From Prochlorococcus sp. AG-347-J22 (GTDB lineage Bacteria; Cyanobacteriota; Cyanobacteriia; PCC-6307; Cyanobiaceae), in contig QCBY01000001.1 of assembly GCA_003279005.1 (NCBI GenBank), positions 1-64,000 on the forward strand: 64,000 bases of DNA, read 5' to 3'. Made by a program: the position numbers and the translations under genes. Within the stretch, counting starts at the first letter, position 1, and each line of letters starts with the position of its first letter. Below the pieces are notes generated by a model. The model did not search any database. It saw only the letters and a list, made by a program, of their open reading frames with translations, and had not been told where the DNA came from. Positions 1-10,488 of the stretch are shown here, piece after piece.

Positions 1-26
1 GTTTAAATTGAAGATGTTTAAAAATT

Positions 27-1322
27 GTGATTGAACGCTACACATTGCCCGAAATGGGAAAAATCTGGACAGAAAATGCAAAATTCCAGAGTTGGCTCAA
101 AGTTGAAATTGCAGCATGTGAGGCAAATTGTTCGCTCGGGAAAATACCTGAAGCAGCCTTGAAAGAGATTCGTTTAAATGCAAAATTTGAAGAATCAAGA
201 ATAAAAGATATTGAGAAAGAGGTAAAACATGATGTAATAGCATTTCTTACAAATATCAACGAATATGTTGGTGACTCTGGTAGGTATATTCATGTTGGGA
301 TGACAAGTAGTGATGTGCTAGATACTGGCCTATCATTGCAACTAAAAGATTCCTGCGAATTGTTATTAAAAGAAATTCAAAACCTAGAAAATGAAGTCAG
401 ATTATTAGCAAGACAGCATAAGAAGACATTGATGATTGGAAGATCTCATGCAATTCACGGAGAACCTATTTCGTTTGGATTTAAATTGGCAGGATGGTTA
501 GCCGAAATAATAAGAGATAAAAAAAGATTATTAAACCTTAAAGAATCGGTTTCTATAGGACAAATAAGTGGTGCTATGGGAACTTACGCTAATACAAACC
601 CTGAGATAGAAAAAATAACTTGCGATTTACTAGGTTTGAAGCCAGATACAGCAAGTACACAAGTAATATCAAGAGATAGACATGCAGAATATGTTCAAAC
701 AGTTGCACTAGTTGGGGCTTCACTTGATAGATTTGCTACCGAAATTAGGAACCTTCAGAGAACTGATGTTTTAGAGGTTGAAGAAGGATTTACAAAAGGT
801 CAAAAAGGGAGCTCAGCTATGCCACACAAAAGAAACCCTATTCGTAGTGAAAGGGTAAGTGGTTTATCTAGAATTTTGAGGAGTTATGTTGTAACAGCTC
901 TTGAAAATGTCCCACTCTGGCATGAAAGAGACATAAGTCATAGTTCTAATGAGAGAATAATGTTACCAGATGTTTCTATATGCCTACATTTTATGCTTAC
1001 AGAAATGAAAGAAATAATAAGTAATTTAAAAGTTTATCCAGAAAATATGCTCAAAAATTTAAATATATATGGGGGTGTAATCTTTAGTCAAAAAGTTTTA
1101 CTTTTACTCGTAAAAAATGGTTTATCTAGAGAAAAAGCTTATAATTTAGTGCAGAAAAATGCCCATCGAGCATGGAATAATAAGAATGGGAATTTCAAGC
1201 AAAATATTAAAGAAGATGAAGAGATGATGGAATTAATTACTGAGAGAGATTTAGAAGAATGCTTTGACCCCTCGATTCACCTCAACAATTTAAATGTAAT
1301 ATGGGAAAGGTTAGGTATTTAA
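27..1322 (+). CDS. purB: Adenylosuccinate lyase
   Basis: 431 aa; fumarase/ASL superfamily signature GSSAMPHKRNP; MIERYTLPEMGKIW N-terminus. Confidence 0.96.
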   Translation: MIERYTLPEMGKIWTENAKFQSWLKVEIAACEANCSLGKIPEAALKEIRLNAKFEESRIKDIEKEVKHDVIAFLTNINEYVGDSGRYIHVGMTSSDVLDTGLSLQLKDSCELLLKEIQNLENEVRLLARQHKKTLMIGRSHAIHGEPISFGFKLAGWLAEIIRDKKRLLNLKESVSIGQISGAMGTYANTNPEIEKITCDLLGLKPDTASTQVISRDRHAEYVQTVALVGASLDRFATEIRNLQRTDVLEVEEGFTKGQKGSSAMPHKRNPIRSERVSGLSRILRSYVVTALENVPLWHERDISHSSNERIMLPDVSICLHFMLTEMKEIISNLKVYPENMLKNLNIYGGVIFSQKVLLLLVKNGLSREKAYNLVQKNAHRAWNNKNGNFKQNIKEDEEMMELITERDLEECFDPSIHLNNLNVIWERLGI

Positions 1323-1371
1323 GTCTCTTATATGTTATTTGAAGCTTAACTGCAGTTTTTCAAAATAATTA

Positions 1372-2757
1372 ATGACTAGAAAATTTAGATTTGAAAAAGA
1401 TAGTATGGGAAATATTGAAGTTCCGGAAGAAGCTTTGTGGGGGGCTCAAACGCAGCGTTCAATCATAAATTTTCCTATTGGTGAGGAATCAATACCAATT
1501 GAATTAATTTATTCAATTACGGTTATAAAAAAGGCTGCTGCGATTGCTAATTTCAAATTGGGTTTAATAGATAAAGTTAAAAAAGATCTCATTATTGAAG
1601 CCTGCCAAGAAATACTCGATGGAAAACATGATTCTCAGTTTCCATTAAAAATATGGCAAACAGGTAGTGGTACCCAAACAAATATGAATGTAAATGAAGT
1701 CATATCCAATATTGCTGCATTGAAATCAAATGTAGAACTTGGGAGTCATCATCCTATTCATCCAAACGACGATGTCAACAAATCTCAGTCTACAAATGAT
1801 ACTTTTCCAGCAGCTATTCAAATATCTGTTGTTAGTTCAATAATTAAAAAATTAATTCCGTCAATAAAGGAACTTACTATGGTTCTTGATAAAAAGAGTA
1901 ATGAATGGAAAGACCTTATAAAAATAGGTAGAACTCATTTTCAAGATGCAGTCCCAATAACCCTTGGGCAGGAAGTTAATGCTTGGTCAAAACAACTCAA
2001 AGACGCAGAAGATGCTCTCCTAATGAGTATTGATGAATTATGTTTTTTACCACTAGGTGGTACCGCAGTTGGTACAGGTATTAACTGCCCAGAAGGCTTT
2101 CCTGAAGAATCTATTAAATCAATTTCACAGGATAATAATTTACTTTTTTATAAATCAAAGAATCATTTCTCTTTAATGGCATCACATGATCGATTAGCAC
2201 ACGTAATGAGTCAAATAAAAATATTAGCAGGAGCATTATTTAAGATTTCTAATGATATTAAAATATTATCCTCTGGTCCTAGATCAGGTATTTATGAATT
2301 AATAATTCCCCAGAATGAACCCGGGAGTTCTATTATGCCAGGCAAAGTAAATCCCACTCAATGTGAAGCATTGTCAATGGTATGTACTCAAGTAATGGGG
2401 TTTGAATATGCGGTGTCAATAGCAAATGCGAGCGGCACTTTACAAATGAATGAATATAAACCACTAATTGCATTTAATATATTAACCAGTATAAGATTAC
2501 TAAACAGTGCAATAATTAATTTTAGGGTAAAGTTAATTGAAGGAATGCAGCCCAACCCAAAGGCTATAAAAATAAATATTGAAAAATCATTAATGCTTGT
2601 AACAGCATTAGTACCAAAAATAGGCTACGAAAAAGCGGCTGAAATTGCAAATCTTGCCTTTAATGAATCAATTAACTTAAAAGAAGCAACTATGAAATTA
2701 GGTTACCTAAGTGCTATTGATTTTGATGATGCTATTAATATTAATGAAATGATCTAA
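1372..2757 (+). CDS. fumC: Fumarate hydratase class II
   Basis: 461 aa; GSSIMPGKVNPTQCE signature, TGSGTQTNMNVNEV. Confidence 0.96.
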   Translation: MTRKFRFEKDSMGNIEVPEEALWGAQTQRSIINFPIGEESIPIELIYSITVIKKAAAIANFKLGLIDKVKKDLIIEACQEILDGKHDSQFPLKIWQTGSGTQTNMNVNEVISNIAALKSNVELGSHHPIHPNDDVNKSQSTNDTFPAAIQISVVSSIIKKLIPSIKELTMVLDKKSNEWKDLIKIGRTHFQDAVPITLGQEVNAWSKQLKDAEDALLMSIDELCFLPLGGTAVGTGINCPEGFPEESIKSISQDNNLLFYKSKNHFSLMASHDRLAHVMSQIKILAGALFKISNDIKILSSGPRSGIYELIIPQNEPGSSIMPGKVNPTQCEALSMVCTQVMGFEYAVSIANASGTLQMNEYKPLIAFNILTSIRLLNSAIINFRVKLIEGMQPNPKAIKINIEKSLMLVTALVPKIGYEKAAEIANLAFNESINLKEATMKLGYLSAIDFDDAININEMI

Positions 2758-2765
2758 TCAAGAAA

Positions 2766-5495
2766 TTATAAAGAATTATTATCAATTCTTTTTGTTGCGG
2801 GATTTATATTATCAGCCACTTTTAACAAATCATTCGATTCGGATACAGGAAATCTATTTATAGACTTTAACGCTAACTTTGCTTTATTCTTTAATCTATT
2901 ACTAACTCCTATGCAGTATTGAATTTGGTTTAAAACATCTATAGATCTTCTTAAAATCCTTACAACATCTCCCTCATCTAACGAAGTATTAAAAATAAGT
3001 TCTTTCCATTTTCTACCCCTTGCCCATTCTGAAATTATTCCAGTTAACTCTGTTTCTAAAAAAATTGGGGTGTCAATATAAAACTTATTTTGTTTTGAAG
3101 CTACTAATTTTCTTAGGCCTTCTAACTCATTAAAAACTTCTATAACTTTTAAAGAGGGCTTAAAATTACACCAAATATTTGGTCTTCTTACATCAACACA
3201 AATTGCTTGAATAATTGCTGCCAGATCAGGTGGATCTAAATCATCCAAATAGCCACTAAGTAAAACAAGTCCGACCCATAACTCATTTTCACTTCGTATT
3301 GCCCCAACTGATTGTCCTACTTCTGTTAGTTCTAAATCATTTAAACATCCAAAATGATTCAAGATTTTTATTAAATCAGTAAATTTTCTCCAGTTGTGAT
3401 TTTCTTTATCTTCAAGAAGACTATTTCTCATAATTATTTCTTGTTCAATATCAATAATCCTTTTTCTATATTTTTTTAATTTTTTAGAGTCACCAAATCT
3501 ATGCACAGGCTGCTCAGCTATTGTTTCATCCAAATTTGTAATTAGTTGCTGTTGTGCCAAAACTTCTTTTGTTAAATCATATTGAGGAGTTCTTAAATCA
3601 TATTTTTCAGAAATTTCAGAAATTTTATTTGCAAAAGGTTTTGATTCATTATCTCCTCTTACCACTTCTCCAGAAAAATTCATTTTGGGTTCCTCAAGTT
3701 TCAAAATGTCAATATCATCTAAATCCGGAAAAATATTTACCACACAAGAAGGCTTTATGAGGATAAATAAATTATCAATTGTCAAACAAAGCAAACTTTT
3801 AATCTTTTTTGATTCATATATTTTTTTACAAATTAATGATGGAACAACTTTCCTATTAAGTTGAGGTGCTTTTATAGAAATTAAACTTCCATCTTTAATA
3901 AAGTTAAGTGCATTAGTGATTTCTTCTGATAATTTTTCAGCTGCTTGTTTTTCTAATATTCTTAATAATCTTCTTTCTTCTTTTAAACGACTCTTCAATT
4001 TTTCATATGCATCAAAATCTTTCCATGAAATATTTTCAGTTATTTTTTTCAGTTCTATCAAATCTTTATCTAAATTATCAAGAATAATCTTTTCTTCTGA
4101 AGATTCTTCTGAATATAAAAAACTACCAAAGCTTCTTTTGACTAATTCACGAGATTTATCTAGATTATAATTTTGCAAAAGGTTAAGAACCATTCCATAA
4201 CTTGGTGTGAACTGACTAACGAGCGGATTTGGTTGACTAGTAGCCAAAATACTTGCTTCTTTTGCTCCCTCGAATCTAGTTTGTAATGTTACAACATATC
4301 CCTGCGAATCCTTCCCTCTTCTTCCAGCTCTTCCTGACATTTGTAAAAATTCACTACTAAATAATAATCTATGTCCTTCTTCAGTTCTTTTTGATAATGT
4401 CGAGATCACTGTAGTTCTCGCTGGCATATTGATCCCCGCCGATAAAGTTTCAGTTGCAAATACAACTTTGATCAATCCTTGCTGAAAGAGTTCCTCTACT
4501 AACTCTTTCCATGCTGGTAGCAAACCCGCATGATGTGATGCTATACCTCTTTTAAGAGCTTCACAATGAAATTTATCTTTTATCCCATCGGCATTATTTT
4601 TTAGATATATATTTAATCTTTGAGATATCAAATTTGCTTCCGAATAACTTACTAAAGATAAATCTTTTATATTTTCAACGGCCTTATCACAACCTCTTCT
4701 ACTAAAAATAAAATAAATAGCTGGCAACATATTTCTCTCAGCGAGTTTAGAGATGACAAAGCCAATCGGAGGAGACTTTGGTTGTATTATTCTGCCTACT
4801 TTCCCTTTCTTTTTTTGGCCCTTTGGTGCTCTCCAAATCTTACAGTTTGGATGAATTCCACTACCTTTATTATTTAAAAGTGGATGAAGTCCCTTTGCGC
4901 TACAAAAAATAAAATCTAAGGGGACTGGTCTATATGCACTATTTACAAGTACTGTAGGACCATGAACTTTTTCTATCCAATTTTGAAGTTGATCTGCATT
5001 AGAGATCGTCGCTGATAAAGCAATTATCTGAGTTCTGCTGGGACAATGAATTATTGTTTCTTCCCAAACAGTTCCCCTTTGAGGATCATTCATATAATGA
5101 CATTCATCAAGAATTACAGATTCTAAATTTACCAATGGGTCATCAAATTCCTCAAATTCACCATATAGCATATTCCTAAAAATCTCAGTAGTCATAACTA
5201 AGACTGGAGCCTCTCTATTAATACTAAGATCGCCTGTTAATAGACCTACTTTCTTCTCTCCAAACTGATTAACAAAATCCCTAAACTTCTGATTTGATAA
5301 AGCTTTTAAAGGCGTTGTATAAAATACTCTACTTTCATGAGATAAACCTCTATAAATAGCAAATTCACCAATTAATGTTTTACCTGAGCCAGTTGGAGCA
5401 GTTAAAACAACAGAATTTCCACTATTAATAGCTTTTATTGCTTCTATTTGAAAAGGATCTAGCGGAAACGAAAAATATTCCTTTAAATTAAGCAA
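2766..5495 (-). CDS. Ski2-like DEAD/DEAH-box superfamily II helicase
   Basis: 909 aa; Walker A APTGSGKT, DECH box, QMSGRAGRRG motif VI. Confidence 0.92.
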   Translation of the reverse strand: MLNLKEYFSFPLDPFQIEAIKAINSGNSVVLTAPTGSGKTLIGEFAIYRGLSHESRVFYTTPLKALSNQKFRDFVNQFGEKKVGLLTGDLSINREAPVLVMTTEIFRNMLYGEFEEFDDPLVNLESVILDECHYMNDPQRGTVWEETIIHCPSRTQIIALSATISNADQLQNWIEKVHGPTVLVNSAYRPVPLDFIFCSAKGLHPLLNNKGSGIHPNCKIWRAPKGQKKKGKVGRIIQPKSPPIGFVISKLAERNMLPAIYFIFSRRGCDKAVENIKDLSLVSYSEANLISQRLNIYLKNNADGIKDKFHCEALKRGIASHHAGLLPAWKELVEELFQQGLIKVVFATETLSAGINMPARTTVISTLSKRTEEGHRLLFSSEFLQMSGRAGRRGKDSQGYVVTLQTRFEGAKEASILATSQPNPLVSQFTPSYGMVLNLLQNYNLDKSRELVKRSFGSFLYSEESSEEKIILDNLDKDLIELKKITENISWKDFDAYEKLKSRLKEERRLLRILEKQAAEKLSEEITNALNFIKDGSLISIKAPQLNRKVVPSLICKKIYESKKIKSLLCLTIDNLFILIKPSCVVNIFPDLDDIDILKLEEPKMNFSGEVVRGDNESKPFANKISEISEKYDLRTPQYDLTKEVLAQQQLITNLDETIAEQPVHRFGDSKKLKKYRKRIIDIEQEIIMRNSLLEDKENHNWRKFTDLIKILNHFGCLNDLELTEVGQSVGAIRSENELWVGLVLLSGYLDDLDPPDLAAIIQAICVDVRRPNIWCNFKPSLKVIEVFNELEGLRKLVASKQNKFYIDTPIFLETELTGIISEWARGRKWKELIFNTSLDEGDVVRILRRSIDVLNQIQYCIGVSNRLKNKAKLALKSINRFPVSESNDLLKVADNINPATKRIDNNSL

Positions 5496-5554
5496 TAATT
5501 GTGAATGAAGGGATGAGGAGTTGACTTCTTAAGATATGATCTATTTAGATATTA

Positions 5555-5638
5555 ATGAACAATAAAAGCATTGCACACTTTAATAGTAAATCTATATCAT
5601 TTAATAAAAATAAATTAGTTGAAATTTTAAAAAAATGA
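5555..5638 (+). CDS. Candidate short upstream ORF (27 aa, MNNKSIAHFNSKSISFNKNKLVEILKK) overlapping the bioF start
   Basis: Read by hand: ATG at 5555, TGA at 5636-5638 overlapping bioF ATG (ATGA). No homology evidence. Confidence 0.3.
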   Translation: MNNKSIAHFNSKSISFNKNKLVEILKK

Positions 5639-6780
5639 ATAAGATAAAAATCCCAAAGAATAGACTACGTCGATTAAAAACATATAGTTTAGGTAGAAAA
5701 CCATATGAACTTCAAAACTTAAATCGAGGCAAAATTAAAAATAATCTCATTGATCTTTGCAGTAATGATTATTTTGGATTAAGTAGAGATAATGATGTAA
5801 TAAAAGCCTCTTATGAAATAAGCTTATCTGAAGGGCTTGGTTCAGGTAGTTCAAGATTTATAACTGGTTCAAGACCAATACATAAATTATTAGAAACTGA
5901 ACTTGCGAATTGGCTGAATAAGGAAAAAGTTCTTTTATTTCCAAGTGGGTTCCAAGCAAATATTGCTGCCGTACAGGCTTTAGCAAACAGAAATAGCGTT
6001 GTAATAGCAGATAAATTTATTCATAATTCTTTATTAGTTGGAGTAAAAGCTTCTGGATCAAAATTAGTAAGATTCGTACATAACAATTTAGAAGACTTAG
6101 AAAATAAAATTCTTAAATTTCATTCAACGCAAAAGTCCATCCTCATTATTGTTGAATCGCTCTACAGCATGGAGGGTTCAATTGCACCTCTCAAAGAAAT
6201 TGCTGGAATTTGTAAAAAATATAATGTTAAATTATTAGTCGACGAGGCTCATGCTCTTGGAATTTTAGGACCAGAAGGTAAAGGTCTAAGTTATGATTTA
6301 ACTGATGACATAACTATGATAACTGCAACATTTGGCAAATCTCTTGGAAGTGGTGGTGCATTCATAGCTTGCAACTCAAAGATTGGTGAATACCTCATCC
6401 AAACAAGTGGTGCATTTAGGTACACAACTGCTCTTTCCCCAGCCTTAGCTGCAGGCGCACTTAAATCTCTTCAAAAAATCAAAAGCAATAAAGAATGGGG
6501 TATTAATTTATTGAGCGAATCTAAAAAGTGGAAAAAAGAAATTCTTGATCATATTAATTTCCCGGTTAAGGGAGATTCTCAAATCTTATCCATAATTGTT
6601 GGTCAAGAAGAAAAGACAATACTTCTACAAAAACATCTTGAAAAAAATGGATTTTTAGCCATTGCCATTAGACCACCAACTGTTCCTATTAACGAATCAA
6701 GAATAAGGCTAACAATTAGAAGAGGTTTGAACCCTGGTATACTCAAAAATTTTACTTCTGTTTTAAAATCTTTCAAATGA
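5635..6780 (+). CDS. bioF: 8-amino-7-oxononanoate synthase
   Basis: 381 aa alpha-oxoamine synthase; DEAHALGILGPEGKG and TFGKSLGSGGAF (PLP lysine). Confidence 0.95.
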   Translation: MNKIKIPKNRLRRLKTYSLGRKPYELQNLNRGKIKNNLIDLCSNDYFGLSRDNDVIKASYEISLSEGLGSGSSRFITGSRPIHKLLETELANWLNKEKVLLFPSGFQANIAAVQALANRNSVVIADKFIHNSLLVGVKASGSKLVRFVHNNLEDLENKILKFHSTQKSILIIVESLYSMEGSIAPLKEIAGICKKYNVKLLVDEAHALGILGPEGKGLSYDLTDDITMITATFGKSLGSGGAFIACNSKIGEYLIQTSGAFRYTTALSPALAAGALKSLQKIKSNKEWGINLLSESKKWKKEILDHINFPVKGDSQILSIIVGQEEKTILLQKHLEKNGFLAIAIRPPTVPINESRIRLTIRRGLNPGILKNFTSVLKSFK

Positions 6781-7493
6781 ACCAAGTCATTACTCAGCAT
6801 GGATGGGGGTTAGATGAGAGTTTCTGGGATAGTTATAAAATTGGATTCCCCAAACAACAATGGTATTGGCAAGATAATGAAAGAGGTTATTTTTCAAAAA
6901 ATGTTAATCAATCAAAATGGATAAAGAACGATTTGAATAATGGGCTCAAGATGGTTTTATGTCACTCTTTAGGTTTCCATTTAATTCAGGGAAATCTTTT
7001 AGATGAAGCATCCCACGTTATCTTGATAAATTCATTTAATAATTTTCTTCCTTCAAACAAAAAAAGAAATTTAATTTATAGATCTCTAAAGAGAATGGAG
7101 AAAAAAATAATATCATTTGAAGCAGAGGATATGTTAAAAGAATTTATACATCGATCTTTTTCTCCAAATGATATAAATATCAATTTCCAACGTATATTTT
7201 ATAAAAATTTAAAGAGTGTAAATAATAATCTTCTATTAAAAGACCTACAAAAACTTTATAACGATAAAAATTCTCTAAAGTCTTTCCAGAAAAATTGCAA
7301 TGTAATCGTTATAATTTCTAAAAACGATTTAATTCTTGACCAAGATTCAACTAAAAACTTTATTGAATTACTATATAAAAAATTAAATAAAAAACCCACT
7401 GTAATTGAATTATCTAATCAAGGGCATTGTTTAACTAATTTAAACTTTTATCAAATCATCAAAAGAAATCTTGATAAGAAATATGGAAACTAA
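6777..7493 (+). CDS. bioK: Alpha/beta hydrolase, probable pimeloyl-ACP methyl ester esterase (BioK-like)
   Basis: Nucleophile elbow CHSLG, KNDLILD acid and NQGHCL His motifs; between bioF and bioC, overlapping both. Confidence 0.7.
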   Translation: MNQVITQHGWGLDESFWDSYKIGFPKQQWYWQDNERGYFSKNVNQSKWIKNDLNNGLKMVLCHSLGFHLIQGNLLDEASHVILINSFNNFLPSNKKRNLIYRSLKRMEKKIISFEAEDMLKEFIHRSFSPNDININFQRIFYKNLKSVNNNLLLKDLQKLYNDKNSLKSFQKNCNVIVIISKNDLILDQDSTKNFIELLYKKLNKKPTVIELSNQGHCLTNLNFYQIIKRNLDKKYGN

Positions 7494-8242
7494 GATTTGG
7501 AATGAAACAGTTAAAAATAACTTTAATAATGCTGCAGACCATTATCTGGGTTATTCAAATATTCAAAGACATTTTGCTGAAAAGATTGTTTCCTTTCTAA
7601 AAGGACTAAATATTCAAAAAGGGGAATCGGTAGATCTTGGTACAGGGACTGGCCTATTAGCAGATGAAATTGAAAAAGAATTTCCTAAAAAAAAAATTAC
7701 CCGAATTGATTTCAGCAAAAAAAATGCTTCTCATGAATAAAGAATCTAGTAAAAAGATTTTATGGAATTTAAATGATGGTTTACCTCCATCAATAAACAA
7801 TTGTCCTTTAATGACTTCAAACTTTTGTATTCACTGGTTAGACAATCCTGAAAAAATAATACGAGATTGGTTTAGTAAATTAAGATCTGGTGGTTATTTA
7901 ATTATTTCATATCCCACAATAAATTCCTTTCCAGAATGGAAGCAAACTTGCAAAGAAACTAATATTGAATATAGTGGCTTAACTTTTCCTATCTCAAAAA
8001 ATATTATCAAAAGTTTCAACTCTGATGAAATATTCCTCTCTAATAAATACTTTTATGAAGAAAACTTTCCAGATGTTTATAAACTTTTCAGAAGCATAGT
8101 GAATGTTGGAGCTCAATCAAGCAAGTGTAGACGTAAAAAAGTATATGAATTAAAAGAAATGCAAAAGTTTTGGCCTAAGAAAGAAACTAATTTGGTTAAC
8201 CTTACATGGGAAATTAATATTCAAATATTAAAAAAATCATGA
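7483..8242 (+). pseudogene. bioC: Malonyl-ACP O-methyltransferase BioC, reading frame interrupted by one extra A
   Basis: ORFs 7471..7740 and 7664..8242 together give one methyltransferase: VDLGTGTGLLADEI...RIDFSKK|MLLMNKESSKK...; the break maps to the A8 run at 7717-7724. Could be sequencing error or recoding. Confidence 0.85.
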
Positions 8243-8907
8243 GCACAAGAAATAATCAATACCAATTTGTTATGTGTGGTACAGATACTGATATAGGAAA
8301 GACATTAATTAGTTCTTTTTTCGTAAGAGGATTAAATTCTTTTTACTGGAAACCTATTCAGAGTGGAATTGGTTCAGAGACTGATAGTCAAGCTGTTGCA
8401 CGACTTGCAAGAATGAACAAAGGAAAGATAATAAATGAAGCATATATCTTTAAAGAACCTGTTTCTCCTCATTGGGCGGCGGAAATAGATCAAAAAGTTA
8501 TAAACTTTCAACTACTGAATTTACCAATTGTTGATGGGTCTTTAATTGTAGAAACAGCAGGGGGATTAATGGTCCCAATTACAAGAAATTTTTTGCAAAT
8601 TGACCAAATCAAGAAATGGGATATCCCCGTAATACTTGTTTGCAGGAGTGGACTTGGAACTCTTAATCATACACTTCTAAGTATTGAGGCATTAAAAAAA
8701 AGAAACATTAAAATACTAGGCTTAGTTGTTAACGGAGAGAAACATTTGGATAATCCAAAAACATTAACTGAATTTAGTAATCTTCCTATTATTGCTGAAT
8801 TTCCATTTATGCAGAAAATTGATTCCAAAAATTTAGATATACTATGGAAAAGTCTAAACATTAAAAATAAATTGATAACTTTATTAAATTCAAAAAAAGA
8901 TACATGA
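8239..8907 (+). CDS. bioD: ATP-dependent dethiobiotin synthetase
   Basis: GTDTDIGKT P-loop, VETAGGLMVPI motif; biotin cluster context. Confidence 0.95.
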   Translation: MSTRNNQYQFVMCGTDTDIGKTLISSFFVRGLNSFYWKPIQSGIGSETDSQAVARLARMNKGKIINEAYIFKEPVSPHWAAEIDQKVINFQLLNLPIVDGSLIVETAGGLMVPITRNFLQIDQIKKWDIPVILVCRSGLGTLNHTLLSIEALKKRNIKILGLVVNGEKHLDNPKTLTEFSNLPIIAEFPFMQKIDSKNLDILWKSLNIKNKLITLLNSKKDT

Positions 8908-10205
8908 AATCTCAGATTTTGAACAATACTAATCAAGATTGGCATCCTAATATATGGCCTCCTTTTACTCAGATTACTAATAGCAATCCTCAAATAGAAG
9001 TTACTCATGGGAAAGATGCTTTAATTTATACAAAATATCCCAAAAAAGAACTCATTGATGGAATCAGTAGTTGGTGGGTTACTCTGCATGGACATAGTAA
9101 CGATTACATTGCAAATGCAATTTTTCATCAAGCCAAAACCCTCGAACAAGTTATATTCGCCGACTTTTTACATCCACAGGCGCAAATTTTATCAGAAAGA
9201 CTAAGTACTCTAACAAAATTAGAACGATTATTTTTTTCTGATAATGGATCTACAGCAGTAGAAGTAGCTTTAAAAATTGCCTATCAATCTTGGAAAAATC
9301 AAGGTGAGACAAGAAACCAAATCATTGCTTTTGATGGTGCTTATCATGGCGATACATTCGGGGCGATGGCTTTAGGGGAACGAAATATTTTTAATGAAAA
9401 TTTTGATAATCTAATGTTCCCAGTCAAAAGAGTCCCATGGCCCTCAACTTGGATAAATGATGAAGAGGTTGAAATAAAAGAGAATAAAGCAATAAAAATA
9501 TTAACTAACCTTCTTAAAAAGCCCACTGTAGCTGTCATCCTAGAACCATTAGTTCAGGGCGCTGGGGGAATGAATATGGTTAGACCTATATTTATTAAAA
9601 AAGTTTCAGAAGTAGTAAATAATAATAATTCTTTATTAATAGCTGATGAAGTATTAACTGGATTTGGAAGATGTGGAAGTCTCTTCGCATATCAAAAGGC
9701 AAAAATAATTCCTGATTTAATTTCTATTTCGAAGGGTTTAACGGGAGGATTCTTACCTATGGGAATTACGTTAGCAAAAGAGAAGATTTTCCAATCTTTT
9801 ATTAGTGATTCACCCAAAAAAACTTTTTGGCATGGCCATAGCTTCACTGCAAACCCTTTGGGTTGTGCGGCAGCTAATGCGAGCCTTGACTTATTAGAAA
9901 ATGATCCAATTAAATACCTTTCTTTAGAGAAAAAACATTTTGCCCATCTAGAAAAAATTAAGAAGTTACCCTTCGTCAAAAATATAAGAGTTACAGGTAC
10001 AATAGCAGCATTTGATATTGCGATTGACAATAATTTCGGTTATTTAAATAGTATTGGCAAAAGAATAAAAACTTTATCGATTAAAAAAGGTTTATTTATT
10101 AGACCTCTTGGTAATGTAATCTATCTTTTGCCACCCCTTTGTATTACGGACAAACAATTAGAAAAAAGTTACAACATTATTTTTGATATTTTAAACGAAC
10201 TATAA
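8904..10205 (+). CDS. bioA: Adenosylmethionine-8-amino-7-oxononanoate aminotransferase
   Basis: 433 aa class III aminotransferase; W-P-P-F-T-Q, ADEVLTGFGRCG, SKGLTGGFLPMG. Confidence 0.95.
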   Translation: MKSQILNNTNQDWHPNIWPPFTQITNSNPQIEVTHGKDALIYTKYPKKELIDGISSWWVTLHGHSNDYIANAIFHQAKTLEQVIFADFLHPQAQILSERLSTLTKLERLFFSDNGSTAVEVALKIAYQSWKNQGETRNQIIAFDGAYHGDTFGAMALGERNIFNENFDNLMFPVKRVPWPSTWINDEEVEIKENKAIKILTNLLKKPTVAVILEPLVQGAGGMNMVRPIFIKKVSEVVNNNNSLLIADEVLTGFGRCGSLFAYQKAKIIPDLISISKGLTGGFLPMGITLAKEKIFQSFISDSPKKTFWHGHSFTANPLGCAAANASLDLLENDPIKYLSLEKKHFAHLEKIKKLPFVKNIRVTGTIAAFDIAIDNNFGYLNSIGKRIKTLSIKKGLFIRPLGNVIYLLPPLCITDKQLEKSYNIIFDILNEL

Positions 10206-10214
10206 AAAATAACT

Positions 10215-10472
10215 CTAAGGTCCCTGCAATATAGCATTTTCTATATCCTCCCTATTAATACAATATGAGAATAATCTTTTAGTTAATTCTCCTCTACTCT
10301 CCCAAACAACACTCAAATCTTCTTGCTCAAAAATAATAGTTGCTTTCCAATTAGAAAGTAATAAATACCATTTAGAAGGATTATCTATATCTTTTGTTGC
10401 TCCAAGACCTTTTAACCATAATTCTAATGATTGGAGTGAATGTTGGTTGATCGGTGTATCAGGTGGAATCAC
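10215..10472 (-). CDS. DUF3143-type conserved hypothetical protein
   Basis: 85 aa; PPDTPINQHSLQSLELWLKGLGA N-terminus typical of the family. Confidence 0.7.
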   Translation of the reverse strand: MIPPDTPINQHSLQSLELWLKGLGATKDIDNPSKWYLLLSNWKATIIFEQEDLSVVWESRGELTKRLFSYCINREDIENAILQGP

Positions 10473-10488
10473 AGGTCTCCTTTTGCAA

